A stretch of DNA of 64,000 nucleotides from Scardovia wiggsiae (lineage in GTDB: Bacteria > Actinomycetota > Actinomycetes > Actinomycetales > Bifidobacteriaceae). The notes under the pieces are model-generated. The model was not told the origin of the DNA. It was given only the letters and a program-made list of their open reading frames with translations, and ran no database searches. The position numbers and the translations under genes were made by a program. Each line of letters opens with the position of its first letter. Within the stretch, counting starts at the first letter, position 1. The stretch lies in assembly GCF_051045985.1 (NCBI RefSeq), contig NZ_CP157350.1:1116001-1180000 (forward strand). The letters run 5' to 3'. Below, piece after piece: positions 52,727 to 62,253 of the stretch.

Positions 52727-53695
52727 TTAGCGCTGCGGATGAGCCCCCGACACATCCCACCCGAGGTCAGTGAGTTTTTTACGATCGGCCTTATCCAAAA
52801 CGCTGCAATCAAGCCTCGCAATAATATCGGGGCGGATACTGGAAGTCCGTTCCAGGGATTCATCACGCCGGTACCGACTAACTTTCGCATGATCCCCGCT
52901 GAGCAATACCTCAGGCACATCCAGCCCACGCCATTGTGACGGTTTCGTGTACTGTTTATACTCCAAAAGCCCATCCTCGCCGGAGTACGACTCCTCAACA
53001 ATAGAATCTGAGTTCCCCATAAAACCGGGAATCAAGCGCGTAATAGCCTCCACCATCACGCTCACCGCAACTTCACCGCCATTAAGGACATAATCACCTA
53101 TTGAATACTCCCGCACATCCAGCCCCCGGCCTTGATAATACATGGGGATGCGCGCATCATAACCCTCGTAGCGGCCGCAGCCAAAAACCAGATGCCCCTT
53201 ATGCGACAGTTCCTCAGCATCTTTCTGCGTAAACAGCGGTGCCGAGGGGTTCGGAAAGATCAGCGTGGACGGGGCACCGACGGAAGAGAAGGAATCCGAT
53301 CCGGTGGAGGCGGGCGAGGAAGGCCCGGCGAGGCCCGGCGAGGCCCGGCGAGGAAGGCCCGGCGAGGAAGGCCCAGCGGAGGTACAAGCGGAGGCAGGAC
53401 CAGAAGCAGACACGGCAGCAGAATCAGACGGCTCAGGGTGCGAGGAGGACACGGCAGAAACTCCGAAAGTCCCGAGTACGTCATCCAGACACTCAGCCCA
53501 GACTTCAGGCTTCATCACCATGCCTGCGCCTCCGCCGGCCGGAGTGTCATCCACCGACCGGTGCACATCATGGGTCCAGTCCCGCAGATCCAATGCCTGT
53601 ATCCGCACGATCCCATGAGCCTGCGCCTTTCCCAGCAGGCTTAACTGCATCGAATCGAAATACTCCGGAAAAACTGAAATAATGCTGATATCCAT
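52727..53695 (-). CDS. trmD: tRNA (guanine37-N1)-methyltransferase with low-complexity insert
   Basis: Methylates G37 next to the anticodon, preventing frameshifts. The SAM-binding trefoil knot parts are HLVFGCGRYEGYDAR and EYSIGDYVLNGGEVAV. The N-terminal MDISIISVFPEYF and the DDTPAGGGAGMVMKPE region are standard. Residues about 75-143 are an inserted Ser/Pro/Ala/Gly-rich segment before TLIFPNPSAPLFTQ. It is encoded partly by a tandem repeat of AGGCCCGGCG-like units (53313-53378, plus-strand reading). ATG at 53695 has AGGAAA upstream. rimM lies 101 bp upstream in the same direction. Confidence 0.95.
   Translation of the reverse strand: MDISIISVFPEYFDSMQLSLLGKAQAHGIVRIQALDLRDWTHDVHRSVDDTPAGGGAGMVMKPEVWAECLDDVLGTFGVSAVSSSHPEPSDSAAVSASGPASACTSAGPSSPGLPRRASPGLAGPSSPASTGSDSFSSVGAPSTLIFPNPSAPLFTQKDAEELSHKGHLVFGCGRYEGYDARIPMYYQGRGLDVREYSIGDYVLNGGEVAVSVMVEAITRLIPGFMGNSDSIVEESYSGEDGLLEYKQYTKPSQWRGLDVPEVLLSGDHAKVSRYRRDESLERTSSIRPDIIARLDCSVLDKADRKKLTDLGWDVSGAHPQR
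53313..53378. repeat. GC-rich tandem repeat inside trmD
   Basis: Units of 10 and 15 bp (GCGAGGCCCG and GCGAGGAAGGCCCG) alternate about five times. They encode the repeated SPGLP/SPGLA-like motif of the TrmD insert. Unit number could vary between strains. Confidence 0.85.
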
Positions 53696-53796
53696 ATCAT
53701 TTCCTGCCAAGTTGTGCCATACTTTTTGATTTCTTGCCGCATCCTGCATATCGTGCCGTATTTACATTTTGCAAGCCGAACAGCGCCTTTATAAGT

Positions 53797-54654
53797 TTAT
53801 AGGTCGAATAACCCTACAGGGGGATCAATAAGAATATATCCCTCGGCAGGGTCAACAATCGGAACGATCTCTTCGACGAACGGGATCAGCACATGTTTGC
53901 CTTTATGCTCCGGGGCATCATCACCGTTCAGCTTCGCCTCGATAAGGGCCTGCGGACCATTGAGGCTGACGCCAGCGATCTTCCCGACAGTATGCGCATC
54001 CACTCCATCATAATCTGCCGCAAGCGCTTCAGCATGGTCATTGACCTGCAGCACTTCACAGCCGATCAGCTCATCGGGATACCATCCATCATTATCGCTG
54101 CCGGTCTCTCTGCCAGTTTTATCATTCCCGCCATCCTCATCAGCCGGACCACTGCCGGTATTGGAGAGCGGGAGGATGTCTGCCGCAGCAGGGGACCTGC
54201 CAGAAGCACCAGGCGCATCAGGAGCAGTATCAAGAGCAGGGGGCACGCCGGGCATGCCTGCGGCAGCCCCATTAAGAGGAAGAGGGGCGCTGCCGGATCC
54301 TGTGCCGGTAGATTTGCCGGCAGATTTCTTTATGAACAGCACTGTCCCTTTAAGCTCCTCCGATGCATTACGATCATTGATATCCGCAAATTTCACTATC
54401 CAGCGGTCCTTAAAAGTCCTTGACCGTTCTACCGCATACAGTTTCCCGCTTCCGTCAGCCAATACAGACCCTGCGGCAAAGCGCGTTTCAGGGGTATCAG
54501 TAAAAACCTGTACATTTACCTCGCCTTTAAGCCCCTGAGCACGCCCGATACGGCAGACCCTCAGAAGGCCGCTCTGCGGAAGGCTGCTGCCCTGCAGGGA
54601 GCCGCCGTTATGCTGAAGAGCACTATCCTTATCCTGCCCGGTACGATTTGTCAT
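53797..54654 (-). CDS. rimM: Ribosome maturation factor RimM with low-complexity insert
   Basis: Binds S19 during 30S assembly. The N-terminal domain reads LLRVCRIGRAQGLKGEVNVQVFTDTPE, and the C-terminal PRC barrel covers WYPDELIGCEV to the end (GYILIDPPVGL). Residues about 111-190 between them are a Gly/Ala/Ser/Pro-rich insert that normal RimM lacks, so the 285-residue protein is about 100 longer than usual. The adjacent TrmD has a similar insert. Start at 54654 is the first ATG; a short basic/Gln-rich leader precedes the domain. Confidence 0.93.
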   Translation of the reverse strand: MTNRTGQDKDSALQHNGGSLQGSSLPQSGLLRVCRIGRAQGLKGEVNVQVFTDTPETRFAAGSVLADGSGKLYAVERSRTFKDRWIVKFADINDRNASEELKGTVLFIKKSAGKSTGTGSGSAPLPLNGAAAGMPGVPPALDTAPDAPGASGRSPAAADILPLSNTGSGPADEDGGNDKTGRETGSDNDGWYPDELIGCEVLQVNDHAEALAADYDGVDAHTVGKIAGVSLNGPQALIEAKLNGDDAPEHKGKHVLIPFVEEIVPIVDPAEGYILIDPPVGLFDL

Positions 54655-54722
54655 AACCCCTATGCTACCGAAGTGCCGTGAACAAGCACAAGATACGAAT
54701 AAAACAGCGATATCTCAAGGGA

Positions 54723-56258
54723 TCAGGGGATACAGCGGAGCCAGCGAGGATTGGAATATTTATCCATATCCAGCTGTCTGGCCGTGTTAAGGATATTCAG
54801 CTGGATATCAGCATAATCCGCCAGAGGAAGGGATTTAAAAAGGAAATGCTCGAAATAATCGATGATCTGCTGCCTGGTGAGATCAGTCTGGGATCTCAGG
54901 GGATCGACACGTTTCAGTGCAGATTTCACAGCCTTATCAGCGCTTTTTTGGGGAGAAATATTGAGTATTTCACTCATAAGCTGCGCATTGATATCGTAGG
55001 CCATCGTTACATGATGGAGGAGGCAGCCCGGGCCGCCTTTTTGCGATCGGAACCGGCGCTGTGCGGCTCCCCCGATTTTCCCGCCGGGCGATTCGATATC
55101 ATTGACCGGCCTGTACCTGGCATCTATCCCGAGCCCCCGGAGGGCTTCGATAACCCAACGGTCGCAGTATTCATAGGAGGCCTCTATGCCCATACCTTCC
55201 ACGAAGCCCAGCGGCACATACAACGAATAAGTGATCGTGTTGCCGGGCTGGATAAACATTGCACCGCCGCCTGTCACCCGCCGCACCACAGTAAATCCAT
55301 TTTCTGCAGCGGCCTCTTTACGGACCTCATGGCTAAAGGACTGGTGTGCGCCTATAACAACAGCATCTGACGCCCACTGCCAGAAACGGAAGACAGGACC
55401 CTGCGTTCCATCGGCAACAGCCAGCGCAAACGATTCGTCTATGGCCATCTGCATTGATGGGGTAAGGGGCTTGGGGTCGCGTATCACAGACAGGTCAAGC
55501 TTTTGCCAGCGGGGATCGGCCGCAACAGGAAGTTGGGCAGGAAGTTGAGATTCGGAGATGGAAGTACTGGCAGGAAGATCAGTATCAGTAAGAATATCAG
55601 TACTGGCAGGGCTGACAGTATCAGCAGCATCAGAGCCGGTATTCCCTGCAGCACAGGACCGGGCAGAGGAAAAATCTCCTGAAGGGCTCAGCTGGTGGAG
55701 GCCACGGGGACCGGAGGAACCGGATCCTCCGCCATTGATATGGGCAGGCACCCTTCTGGCAAGGGCGGCAAGCAATGCCCCCAGCAACCCGTCAGCACCT
55801 ATACCTATCATACAGACCCCCTGCGCAGCCCACTCATCCAGGGCTGACCACAGCCTCTCTACGGCATCCTGACGGAGCGCGGCCGAGTCCGGATCAGGCA
55901 GGAGTCTTATAAGGCAATCCTTCACAGTATGCGAAAGGCTTGCCAGCACTTTTTCGGGTTCATCAGTCCCATCGATAAAGAAATCACCGTCAATACTGAC
56001 GTCCATACCCTCAGAGCTAGGATCAGGGCCAGCGGGGCTACCATATCCGACAAGCCTTGCACACCCGGCAGGGCTTCCGGGCATGCCCGGGCCAGTGCCC
56101 TTAGTCCCGTTAATCCCGTTATTGAGAGACCCGTTAACGGGATAGCCGTTGCCCGCACCATCAGGAGGATATGGAAGCAGTATTTCTACGGCGACAAGCT
56201 TGCTGCCAGGCTCTTTGTACTCGCCCCGCAACGGATGCGCCGCATACCGGTCAGCCAT
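54723..56258 (-). CDS. lplA: Lipoate-protein ligase A with N-terminal accessory domain
   Basis: Attaches lipoate to lysine of carrier proteins such as GcvH. The catalytic domain (about 255-511) shows RRVTGGGAMFIQPGN in place of the usual RRxxGGGxVxHD, NDIESPGGKIGGAAQRR with the catalytic Lys about 394, and LHHVTMAYD. The first 170 residues (GEYKEPGSKLVAVEI, then VSIDGDFFIDG) resemble the small accessory domain that is C-terminal in E. coli LplA and a separate LplB protein in some archaea. Here it is N-terminal, a permuted fusion. A Ser/Gly-rich linker of about 70 residues joins the two. It is last in a run with gcvH, and its expected substrate is that protein. Confidence 0.88.
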   Translation of the reverse strand: MADRYAAHPLRGEYKEPGSKLVAVEILLPYPPDGAGNGYPVNGSLNNGINGTKGTGPGMPGSPAGCARLVGYGSPAGPDPSSEGMDVSIDGDFFIDGTDEPEKVLASLSHTVKDCLIRLLPDPDSAALRQDAVERLWSALDEWAAQGVCMIGIGADGLLGALLAALARRVPAHINGGGSGSSGPRGLHQLSPSGDFSSARSCAAGNTGSDAADTVSPASTDILTDTDLPASTSISESQLPAQLPVAADPRWQKLDLSVIRDPKPLTPSMQMAIDESFALAVADGTQGPVFRFWQWASDAVVIGAHQSFSHEVRKEAAAENGFTVVRRVTGGGAMFIQPGNTITYSLYVPLGFVEGMGIEASYEYCDRWVIEALRGLGIDARYRPVNDIESPGGKIGGAAQRRFRSQKGGPGCLLHHVTMAYDINAQLMSEILNISPQKSADKAVKSALKRVDPLRSQTDLTRQQIIDYFEHFLFKSLPLADYADIQLNILNTARQLDMDKYSNPRWLRCIP

Positions 56259-56312
56259 CAGCCTCTCCTCCCCGAGCGGCAGGGGCTGTGCCGGCAGCCG
56301 GATACCTGCCGC

Positions 56313-58844
56313 TCATTCTCTGATACCCATGGCATCCAGGCACCATGCGTTTTCAAGGGATATCTGTTCCCAAGCCTTATACCGCCCTGAAACCCCGCCA
56401 TGCCCGGCTTCAGTTTCGATCCTGGCGAAGGCGTCGGCGCCTACCTCAGCTTCCTGCAGGCGCGACAGCCACTTCAAAGGTTCCACATAGAGCACACGGG
56501 TATCATTCATAGATGTAGTAATGAATATCCGGGGAAAATGCGGCGTGCCGAAAAGCTCGGAACGCTCCCGCGCAGAAGCGACATTCTCGTAAGGGGTATA
56601 CGCACGCATATAGCCGTATACATTTTTATCGTGCAGCGGATCCCCCCATTCATCCCACTCCGTTACTGTCAGCGGAAGGGACGGGTCAAGGATGGAGTTC
56701 AGCGCATCAACGAATGGGACATCTGCTTCTATCCCTGCATAAAGGAACGGAGCCCTATTCGCTACAGCCCCCATAAGGAGCCCGCCGGCCGACCCGCCAT
56801 TGGCAACAGTAGTTTCAGGGGAAGCCCATCCCCGCGCCTGCAGCGCAGCAGTCACATCAATGAAATCATTGAAGGTATTGATTTTATTCAGACGCCGCCC
56901 CTGCTCATACCACGCACGCCCCATTTCCCCGCCGCCGCGCGTATGGACTTCCGCGCGGAGCACGCCGCGGTCAAGGAAACTCAGGCGCGGCACGCCAAAT
57001 CCAGGATCGCAACTTATACCGTAAGAGCCGTATGCCGTGATAAACATCGGTGCCGCTGTTGCCGTCGGCACTGCCGATGCTGCACCCCACACTCTGGCTG
57101 CAGCTTTCTGGGCTTCTTCTATTCCTGGGGCATCAAGAACATAGTCTGTCATGCCTAAGCCCAGCGGACATCCATCCCTGTCGCATGCCTCATCCATTGC
57201 GGGGACCAGGCCGCGTTTCCATGTAAGCGATACGGGTACTTTCTCGCCGTCCCGTACACGCACCCAGATACGGCGCTCAGCATATTCCGCTTCATTGTAG
57301 TTTTTAACGGATGCCGCTTTCAGCAGGGTATCTTTCCCGGCAGCAGGGTCATAAGCACGCAGCTGTGCAGGATGCACGTAGCTGGTGAAACTGTATCGAA
57401 GAGTAGGTGCTTCATAAGAAGGGTTTCCTGTTGAATCAACAGAATACAGCGCATGGGGATCCTGACCTGTAAGTTCCGTAAAGCCCCACGGCCGGCCAAG
57501 CACATAATCAGCGAGCGCACGGCCTTTTACTTCAACAGCTATATGGGGCAGGCCGGACGAACGGTAAGCAAGAGTCACAAAATGCCTGTACACCCCCAGG
57601 CCGCCAATAGCCAGGCCGCGCGCCGACTGCAGTATCCCAGGATTCACTGCATCGCTGTACGGCGTATCCACAGGAGCCCTGCGATGCTCTGCTTCAGCCT
57701 TTTCACAGCCGTAATCGCTGCCCCGCGCAATGCATGTCCCATCCCCCAAAGTATAAGGAGGCTGCTTTTCAAGCATATTGATAATATCTATCTGGAAATT
57801 CGGGTCATACACATTATGGACAACAACCGCAACAGGTATATTGCCTTCTTCATCAGTCCTGATCCCCTCAGCCAGCTCAGCAAGCCGTATACTGTCCTTC
57901 CCGGATCCCGAAAGACGGGCAGCCTGAGCCTGCTCCCGCAGGATCTCCCTGGCATCCTCGAATTTGGCAAAGCTGACATCATACTCCACGCCATCTCTGC
58001 GCGGAATAAAAGTGGAGAACTCCCCTTCGGGGTCCCCGACATCAAGGAAACGCACTTCGCTGGTAGTTTTTGAGCTGCTTTCAATGACGATCAGCGACTC
58101 ATCAAAGGAAAGGCCTACACCGCAGTTGAAGCGGCCGTCATCTTCATGGAAGACCTCCCTGTCCTCAGTGGTATCAGTACCCATCCGATGCCGCCAGACG
58201 GAATCCGGCCTCCATGCATCGTTGACCCGCGTATAGAATATCCATTGCCCGTCGGGCGTAAAACACGCATTCGAGCTGATGCCGCGGATCGTATCAGGCA
58301 TCTGCCGGCCGCTCTCCAGATCACGCACATAGCAGTCGTACCGCTCATCACCCCTGGTATCCACCAGATACAGCATCCAGCGGCCATCGTCACTGAGGTC
58401 TATCCCTCCGGTGCGGAAAAAGTCATGCCCCTGTGCTTCCCTGTTCGCGTCAAAAATAATTTCCTCGCCATCCAGCGGGGTGTTATTGCCAGGTTCAATA
58501 CGCGGAGGATCCCAGTCGCTGTCGGATTTCACCGGCACCCGGCAGGATATCCCATACTGCCTGCCCTCCTGTGTACGTGTAAAATACCAGTAGCCGAAAA
58601 GCCTCACGGGAACTGACATGTCATTTTCTTCCACGTGTGATTTCAGCTCGTCGAAAAGGGCAGATGCCAGCGGTTTTACCTTTTCCAGGCGCTTGTCCGC
58701 GTAAGCATCCTGAGCTGCTACATACGACTGCACATCCTGCGAATCTTTATTCCTGAGCCATTCATAGTAATCTGTAAAGGTTTCACCGTGAATATCCCGG
58801 ATATGCTTTATCCGTTGGGGCTGCGGAGGGTCCAAAAAATCCAT
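56313..58844 (-). CDS. ptrB: Oligopeptidase B (protease II), S9A family
   Basis: An 843-residue cytosolic serine peptidase cleaving short peptides after Arg or Lys. The N-terminal part (RIKHIRDIHGETFTDYYEWLRNK) and beta-propeller are followed by the hydrolase domain with nucleophile VANGGSAGGLLMG (Ser about 685), Asp in SMNDTRVLYVEPLKW and His in EAGHGGVSGRY. The length is above the usual 680-720 because of extra segments in the propeller and around 330-400. It starts one base after the App1-like gene, so it is probably co-transcribed. Confidence 0.93.
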   Translation of the reverse strand: MDFLDPPQPQRIKHIRDIHGETFTDYYEWLRNKDSQDVQSYVAAQDAYADKRLEKVKPLASALFDELKSHVEENDMSVPVRLFGYWYFTRTQEGRQYGISCRVPVKSDSDWDPPRIEPGNNTPLDGEEIIFDANREAQGHDFFRTGGIDLSDDGRWMLYLVDTRGDERYDCYVRDLESGRQMPDTIRGISSNACFTPDGQWIFYTRVNDAWRPDSVWRHRMGTDTTEDREVFHEDDGRFNCGVGLSFDESLIVIESSSKTTSEVRFLDVGDPEGEFSTFIPRRDGVEYDVSFAKFEDAREILREQAQAARLSGSGKDSIRLAELAEGIRTDEEGNIPVAVVVHNVYDPNFQIDIINMLEKQPPYTLGDGTCIARGSDYGCEKAEAEHRRAPVDTPYSDAVNPGILQSARGLAIGGLGVYRHFVTLAYRSSGLPHIAVEVKGRALADYVLGRPWGFTELTGQDPHALYSVDSTGNPSYEAPTLRYSFTSYVHPAQLRAYDPAAGKDTLLKAASVKNYNEAEYAERRIWVRVRDGEKVPVSLTWKRGLVPAMDEACDRDGCPLGLGMTDYVLDAPGIEEAQKAAARVWGAASAVPTATAAPMFITAYGSYGISCDPGFGVPRLSFLDRGVLRAEVHTRGGGEMGRAWYEQGRRLNKINTFNDFIDVTAALQARGWASPETTVANGGSAGGLLMGAVANRAPFLYAGIEADVPFVDALNSILDPSLPLTVTEWDEWGDPLHDKNVYGYMRAYTPYENVASARERSELFGTPHFPRIFITTSMNDTRVLYVEPLKWLSRLQEAEVGADAFARIETEAGHGGVSGRYKAWEQISLENAWCLDAMGIRE

Positions 58845-58845
58845 A

Positions 58846-60447
58846 TCAGTCCTGCTTTCGTTTTTCCTGTCCGTTTCCCCTGTCTCTGCTTCTATTCCTG
58901 CTCCTGCCCTTGGGGGCCTTCTTCGCAGGCTTTACAGCTTCCTGCAGATACGGGATCATTGACCTCATAAGGCTGGCACCTGTAGGCCCATAAAAAACGG
59001 GTACATCCGGCGCGGGCGCCTCAGGGGTGCCTAAATTGAGCTTCTGCTGGAGGGTCGTTTCCTCCCTGCTCAGCTGGCGGATCCCAATAGCAATGATACG
59101 CCCCGGATACATATGCGTCAGGCGGGCATAAGTCGTAGGGTCCCGCTGCCCGTCATCCCCAAAGAGGATAAATTTCATACGGGGGAAATCGCTCATAAGC
59201 TGCTCGACGAATTCGAGTTTATGCTGGACTCCGCTGGGGATAAAGGTTTTCGGCCTGGGATCAAGATCGCGCAGGAGCATAGGCCCCTTGGGGAAACCAT
59301 ACCGTTCAATAAAACTGCGGATCGTCGTTTCAACATTCCACGGCGATGTTGACAGATAGAAAAACGGTGCATCGGGGAACATGTCCCTGATCCTGGCATA
59401 CAGCACCGCCATGCCCGGCACTGAGGCGCGTTCGTTGGGGCTGCGGAGCAAAAAATTATAGACCGCCTTGAAAATTGATGTCACCTGGGAAACCAGGATA
59501 GTGTCATCAACATCAGAGATGATCCCCACCCGGGTTGTTACAGGGAAGATATAGACAGGGGCTTCGACTGGCTGACGGCCCCGGACTTTATAAGACGCCT
59601 GATGTTCCCCTGTCTTAAGGCGCCTGCGGGCCAGGAGATCGAGATACCCTTTGCTGTCGCTGTAAATGGAATCGCCTTTCAGCTCTTCCGTACCGCCTAT
59701 CGGTTCGAAGGCCTCGGAATTGCCTACCTGCGCAGTATGCACCGGCACCCCGTCAATCGTCATACGGACCTGGGTATGGGGGGCGGGGATCATAAGCATA
59801 TTGCGGATACCCAGGGAGACCGTCCCGGCCGGGGCCAGACGGCGCATCCCCAGCACGGTCCGGCAGATAAGCCGCACGTACCGCGTAGTCCCGTATCCTA
59901 CATAAGGCGCAACACGCGGCTTCCAGCCAATATATGCAGCGATTGCGCTGGCAACTGCCTGCCACATATCAAATCCCAGTGTCACAAGGCTCTGGGCAGC
60001 CCGGGATGACAGCGTCCTTTGCCGCAGCAGCTCCCTTGAAGATGGAGCGTCAACCACTGTGGAAGAGCGCCTGACAATAATCGGGATCGTCTCCATCGTA
60101 TCGGCAGGCGGTTCAGCGGCTCCCTGCAGACGCTCCTGCGCAGCATAATCCCCGGCCTCGCGCAGATTCTCCTTACGCCGCTGTGAGCTCCGCAGGCTGT
60201 ACCTGTATCTGTATCTTTTCTGCGCTGCCGCAAGCCGGCGCTGCATCATACTCACAGGATCCATGAACGCCTGTGCCTTGTCCCGCTCCAGGCGGCACCG
60301 TGCCTGGCGGTGCGGGTGCATGGCACGCTTCAGGCAGGCAGATATGCAGCCTGCAAGGTCTGTCCGTTTCCCCTCCTGCTGTCTGCGGCAGAAACTGTCC
60401 CTGTCAGCAGGGTTACTGTTTTTTGACGATCTTTGCATACTGCTCAC
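58846..60447 (-). CDS. App1-family (DUF2183) phosphatase-like protein
   Basis: A HAD-like phosphatase related to yeast App1 phosphatidate phosphatase. The catalytic core shows ISDVDDTILVSQVTS (DxDxT), FFYLSTSPWN and FILFGDDGQRDPTTYARL. About 250 basic residues precede it, with one weakly hydrophobic stretch around 160-185. The true start is unclear: the frame opens at 60447, overlapping gcvH by 35 bp, while ATGs at 60438 and 60264 are also possible; none has a good ribosome site. Lipid phosphatase activity is inferred from the family only. Confidence 0.82.
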   Translation of the reverse strand: MSSMQRSSKNSNPADRDSFCRRQQEGKRTDLAGCISACLKRAMHPHRQARCRLERDKAQAFMDPVSMMQRRLAAAQKRYRYRYSLRSSQRRKENLREAGDYAAQERLQGAAEPPADTMETIPIIVRRSSTVVDAPSSRELLRQRTLSSRAAQSLVTLGFDMWQAVASAIAAYIGWKPRVAPYVGYGTTRYVRLICRTVLGMRRLAPAGTVSLGIRNMLMIPAPHTQVRMTIDGVPVHTAQVGNSEAFEPIGGTEELKGDSIYSDSKGYLDLLARRRLKTGEHQASYKVRGRQPVEAPVYIFPVTTRVGIISDVDDTILVSQVTSIFKAVYNFLLRSPNERASVPGMAVLYARIRDMFPDAPFFYLSTSPWNVETTIRSFIERYGFPKGPMLLRDLDPRPKTFIPSGVQHKLEFVEQLMSDFPRMKFILFGDDGQRDPTTYARLTHMYPGRIIAIGIRQLSREETTLQQKLNLGTPEAPAPDVPVFYGPTGASLMRSMIPYLQEAVKPAKKAPKGRSRNRSRDRGNGQEKRKQD

Positions 60448-60940
60448 TGTCTAAAAGTTCAGGCTCATCATCATCTAACTCGATTTTTATCAGCCAGCCT
60501 TCGCCGTAAGGGTCATTATTCACTATTTCAGGATCTTCATCGGCTGCATTGTTGATATATCGGACAGTCCCGTCTACAGGGACCGACACAGGGGAGATAG
60601 CTTTAGCGGACTCAACTTCAAGGGCCTCGTCGCCAGCCCGGACGTGGTCGCCTTCCGCCGGAAAATCAATATAGACCAAGCTCCCCATCTTATCTGCCGC
60701 ATATGCCGTGATCCCAAGGACTGCTGGGGATACAGAAGTATCGACCCATACATGGTCTTCAGAATAGCTGAGCTCTTCGGGCATGTCTATACTATCCGCT
60801 GTATTCCGCGATTTCCCCGTCCTTATACCGGTCCGGCCTGCCCTCGCTCCGCTGTCAGCGGCGGGGCTGCCGAACGGATCAACGCCTCCGTCTGTGTCGC
60901 TGCCGGTATCAAAACCAATCTCGTTGCTGTCCATGTCCAT
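60413..60940 (-). CDS. gcvH: Lipoyl carrier protein, GcvH family
   Basis: About 175 residues. The first 50 are Gly/Ser/Asp-rich and absent from normal GcvH. The domain then reads LSYSEDHVWVDTSVSPAVLGITAYAADKMGSLVYIDFPAEG and the lipoylation site ALEVESAKAISPVSVP (Lys about 113). No gcvT or gcvP is in the window. LplA at the end of the same run is the likely modifying enzyme. ATG at 60940 or 60934 is the start, both served by GGGAG. The role in this organism (glycine cleavage, or a stand-alone lipoyl carrier) is not shown by the sequence. Confidence 0.9.
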   Translation of the reverse strand: MDMDSNEIGFDTGSDTDGGVDPFGSPAADSGARAGRTGIRTGKSRNTADSIDMPEELSYSEDHVWVDTSVSPAVLGITAYAADKMGSLVYIDFPAEGDHVRAGDEALEVESAKAISPVSVPVDGTVRYINNAADEDPEIVNNDPYGEGWLIKIELDDDEPELLDSEQYAKIVKKQ

Positions 60941-61248
60941 ATCTCCCACGTGTGTACTGTTGCCTTTCAGATTAATCTTTAATCTGCCTTTTATCCTTTT
61001 TATTCTATATTGTACTATTTTAACTATTTTATGCGGCTCCCCTACTGTTTTGCCGGTACTCTGCAATCTGTACAGCCTGTACAGTTTATGCTGCCCGCAC
61101 TTCACGTGAGGTGCTGCGCATACGCACGTACACAGTAAATCATAGAATTCGCCGTGCAGGAGTTTCCCCTATCCATACGCATCACCATAAACCATAAATC
61201 AATAGATGCTGAAGGTATAACCTGGCCGACACAGTAGCAAACGCCCTC
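60941..61248. promoter_or_regulatory. Promoter/operator region of the gcvH run
   Basis: 308 bp without a gene. It is AT-rich near 60970-61030. The palindrome CTGTACAG occurs twice, 9 bp apart (61068-61075 and 61077-61084). GCACTTCACGTGAGGTGC (61097-61114) is an 18-bp inverted repeat with a single mismatched pair. These look like regulator sites. Confidence 0.5.
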
Positions 61249-62253
61249 TTACCGCTGTACCGTCTGTGAAGCCCGCCGGGCTGCATCCTCAATGGCCAGA
61301 GCTACTTCCTGCGGCTTTTCAAAGCAGGAGAAATGCCCGGAATCCCTGATCTCATAAAACTTCACATCTGCGTGCACCATCGCCTCGGCGACAGGCCTCA
61401 TAACAGATGGTCCGCTGGATCTGTCCAGTTCCCCGCTGACCACTGCAGCCGGAGCCGTAACCGAAGACAACGTGGCAACCTCATTGCGGCGGCCGGCAGC
61501 CATACGCTCACGCCAGGCCAGCCCCGCGGGGCTCTGCTCATCAATCCACCGGGTAAACGTATCAACGAATTCCGCCGACTGCTTAAACGCTGAATCACCC
61601 TTCTGAGGCCGCGCAAAATGCAGGACGGGGCTGACTGAATGGCTTTCCAAAGCCTCAGACGCAATGCCCAGCCGTCCGGCACGCGCTTCAGGGGCATCTT
61701 CTTCCGCGCGTGTATCGCACAGGACGAATCCCGCTACAGATTCAGGGAACAGCCGCTGGATAGCCAGCGCAAGATAGCCTCCCATGGAAATCCCGACCCA
61801 TACTGCCCGGTCATAGCCCATATCTTTAATGGCCATGACAATGGAAGCGGCAAGCCTGCTGCAGGCCTCAGGATATGACCCATCTTCACCCACGGGACCT
61901 GTCAAGCCTGGCTCAGGGAGCGGGCTCATGCCTGCGCCGGGCATATCAGGAGCGAAGATCGGATAGTTTTCATGCTCCTCTTCCGAGATGCGGATCAGTT
62001 CCTGGGCGCATCTGTCCCATACACGATGGTCTACCGGAAAAGCGTGAAGCAGCACAACGGGTATATCGCCTTTGTTTCCCTCACGGTATACAGAAGTCAC
62101 TATTTCCATGTCATCAGGCATGGCAGCCATGATTCCTTCAGCCTGACCGGACGGATCCGCGACTGCACTGCTGTCCCCATGCCCTGCAGCTGCGGTATCC
62201 GTCCTCGGCGCAGCGTTGCTACGGCGGGACAGCGTATTATCGTGGCCGGCCAT
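61249..62253 (-). CDS. Alpha/beta-hydrolase
   Basis: About 334 residues. The fold is marked by IPVVLLHAFPVDHRVWD (oxyanion region), the nucleophile elbow WVGISMGGYLAL (Ser), an acid near VVSGELDRSSG and His in DSGHFSCFEKPQEV. No substrate-specific features are seen; relatives include prolyl iminopeptidase-like, esterase and MenH-type enzymes. Its ATG overlaps the stop of the NUDIX-like gene (TGATG), so translation is coupled. The first 45 residues are a polar Ala/Ser-rich leader. Confidence 0.88.
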   Translation of the reverse strand: MAGHDNTLSRRSNAAPRTDTAAAGHGDSSAVADPSGQAEGIMAAMPDDMEIVTSVYREGNKGDIPVVLLHAFPVDHRVWDRCAQELIRISEEEHENYPIFAPDMPGAGMSPLPEPGLTGPVGEDGSYPEACSRLAASIVMAIKDMGYDRAVWVGISMGGYLALAIQRLFPESVAGFVLCDTRAEEDAPEARAGRLGIASEALESHSVSPVLHFARPQKGDSAFKQSAEFVDTFTRWIDEQSPAGLAWRERMAAGRRNEVATLSSVTAPAAVVSGELDRSSGPSVMRPVAEAMVHADVKFYEIRDSGHFSCFEKPQEVALAIEDAARRASQTVQR

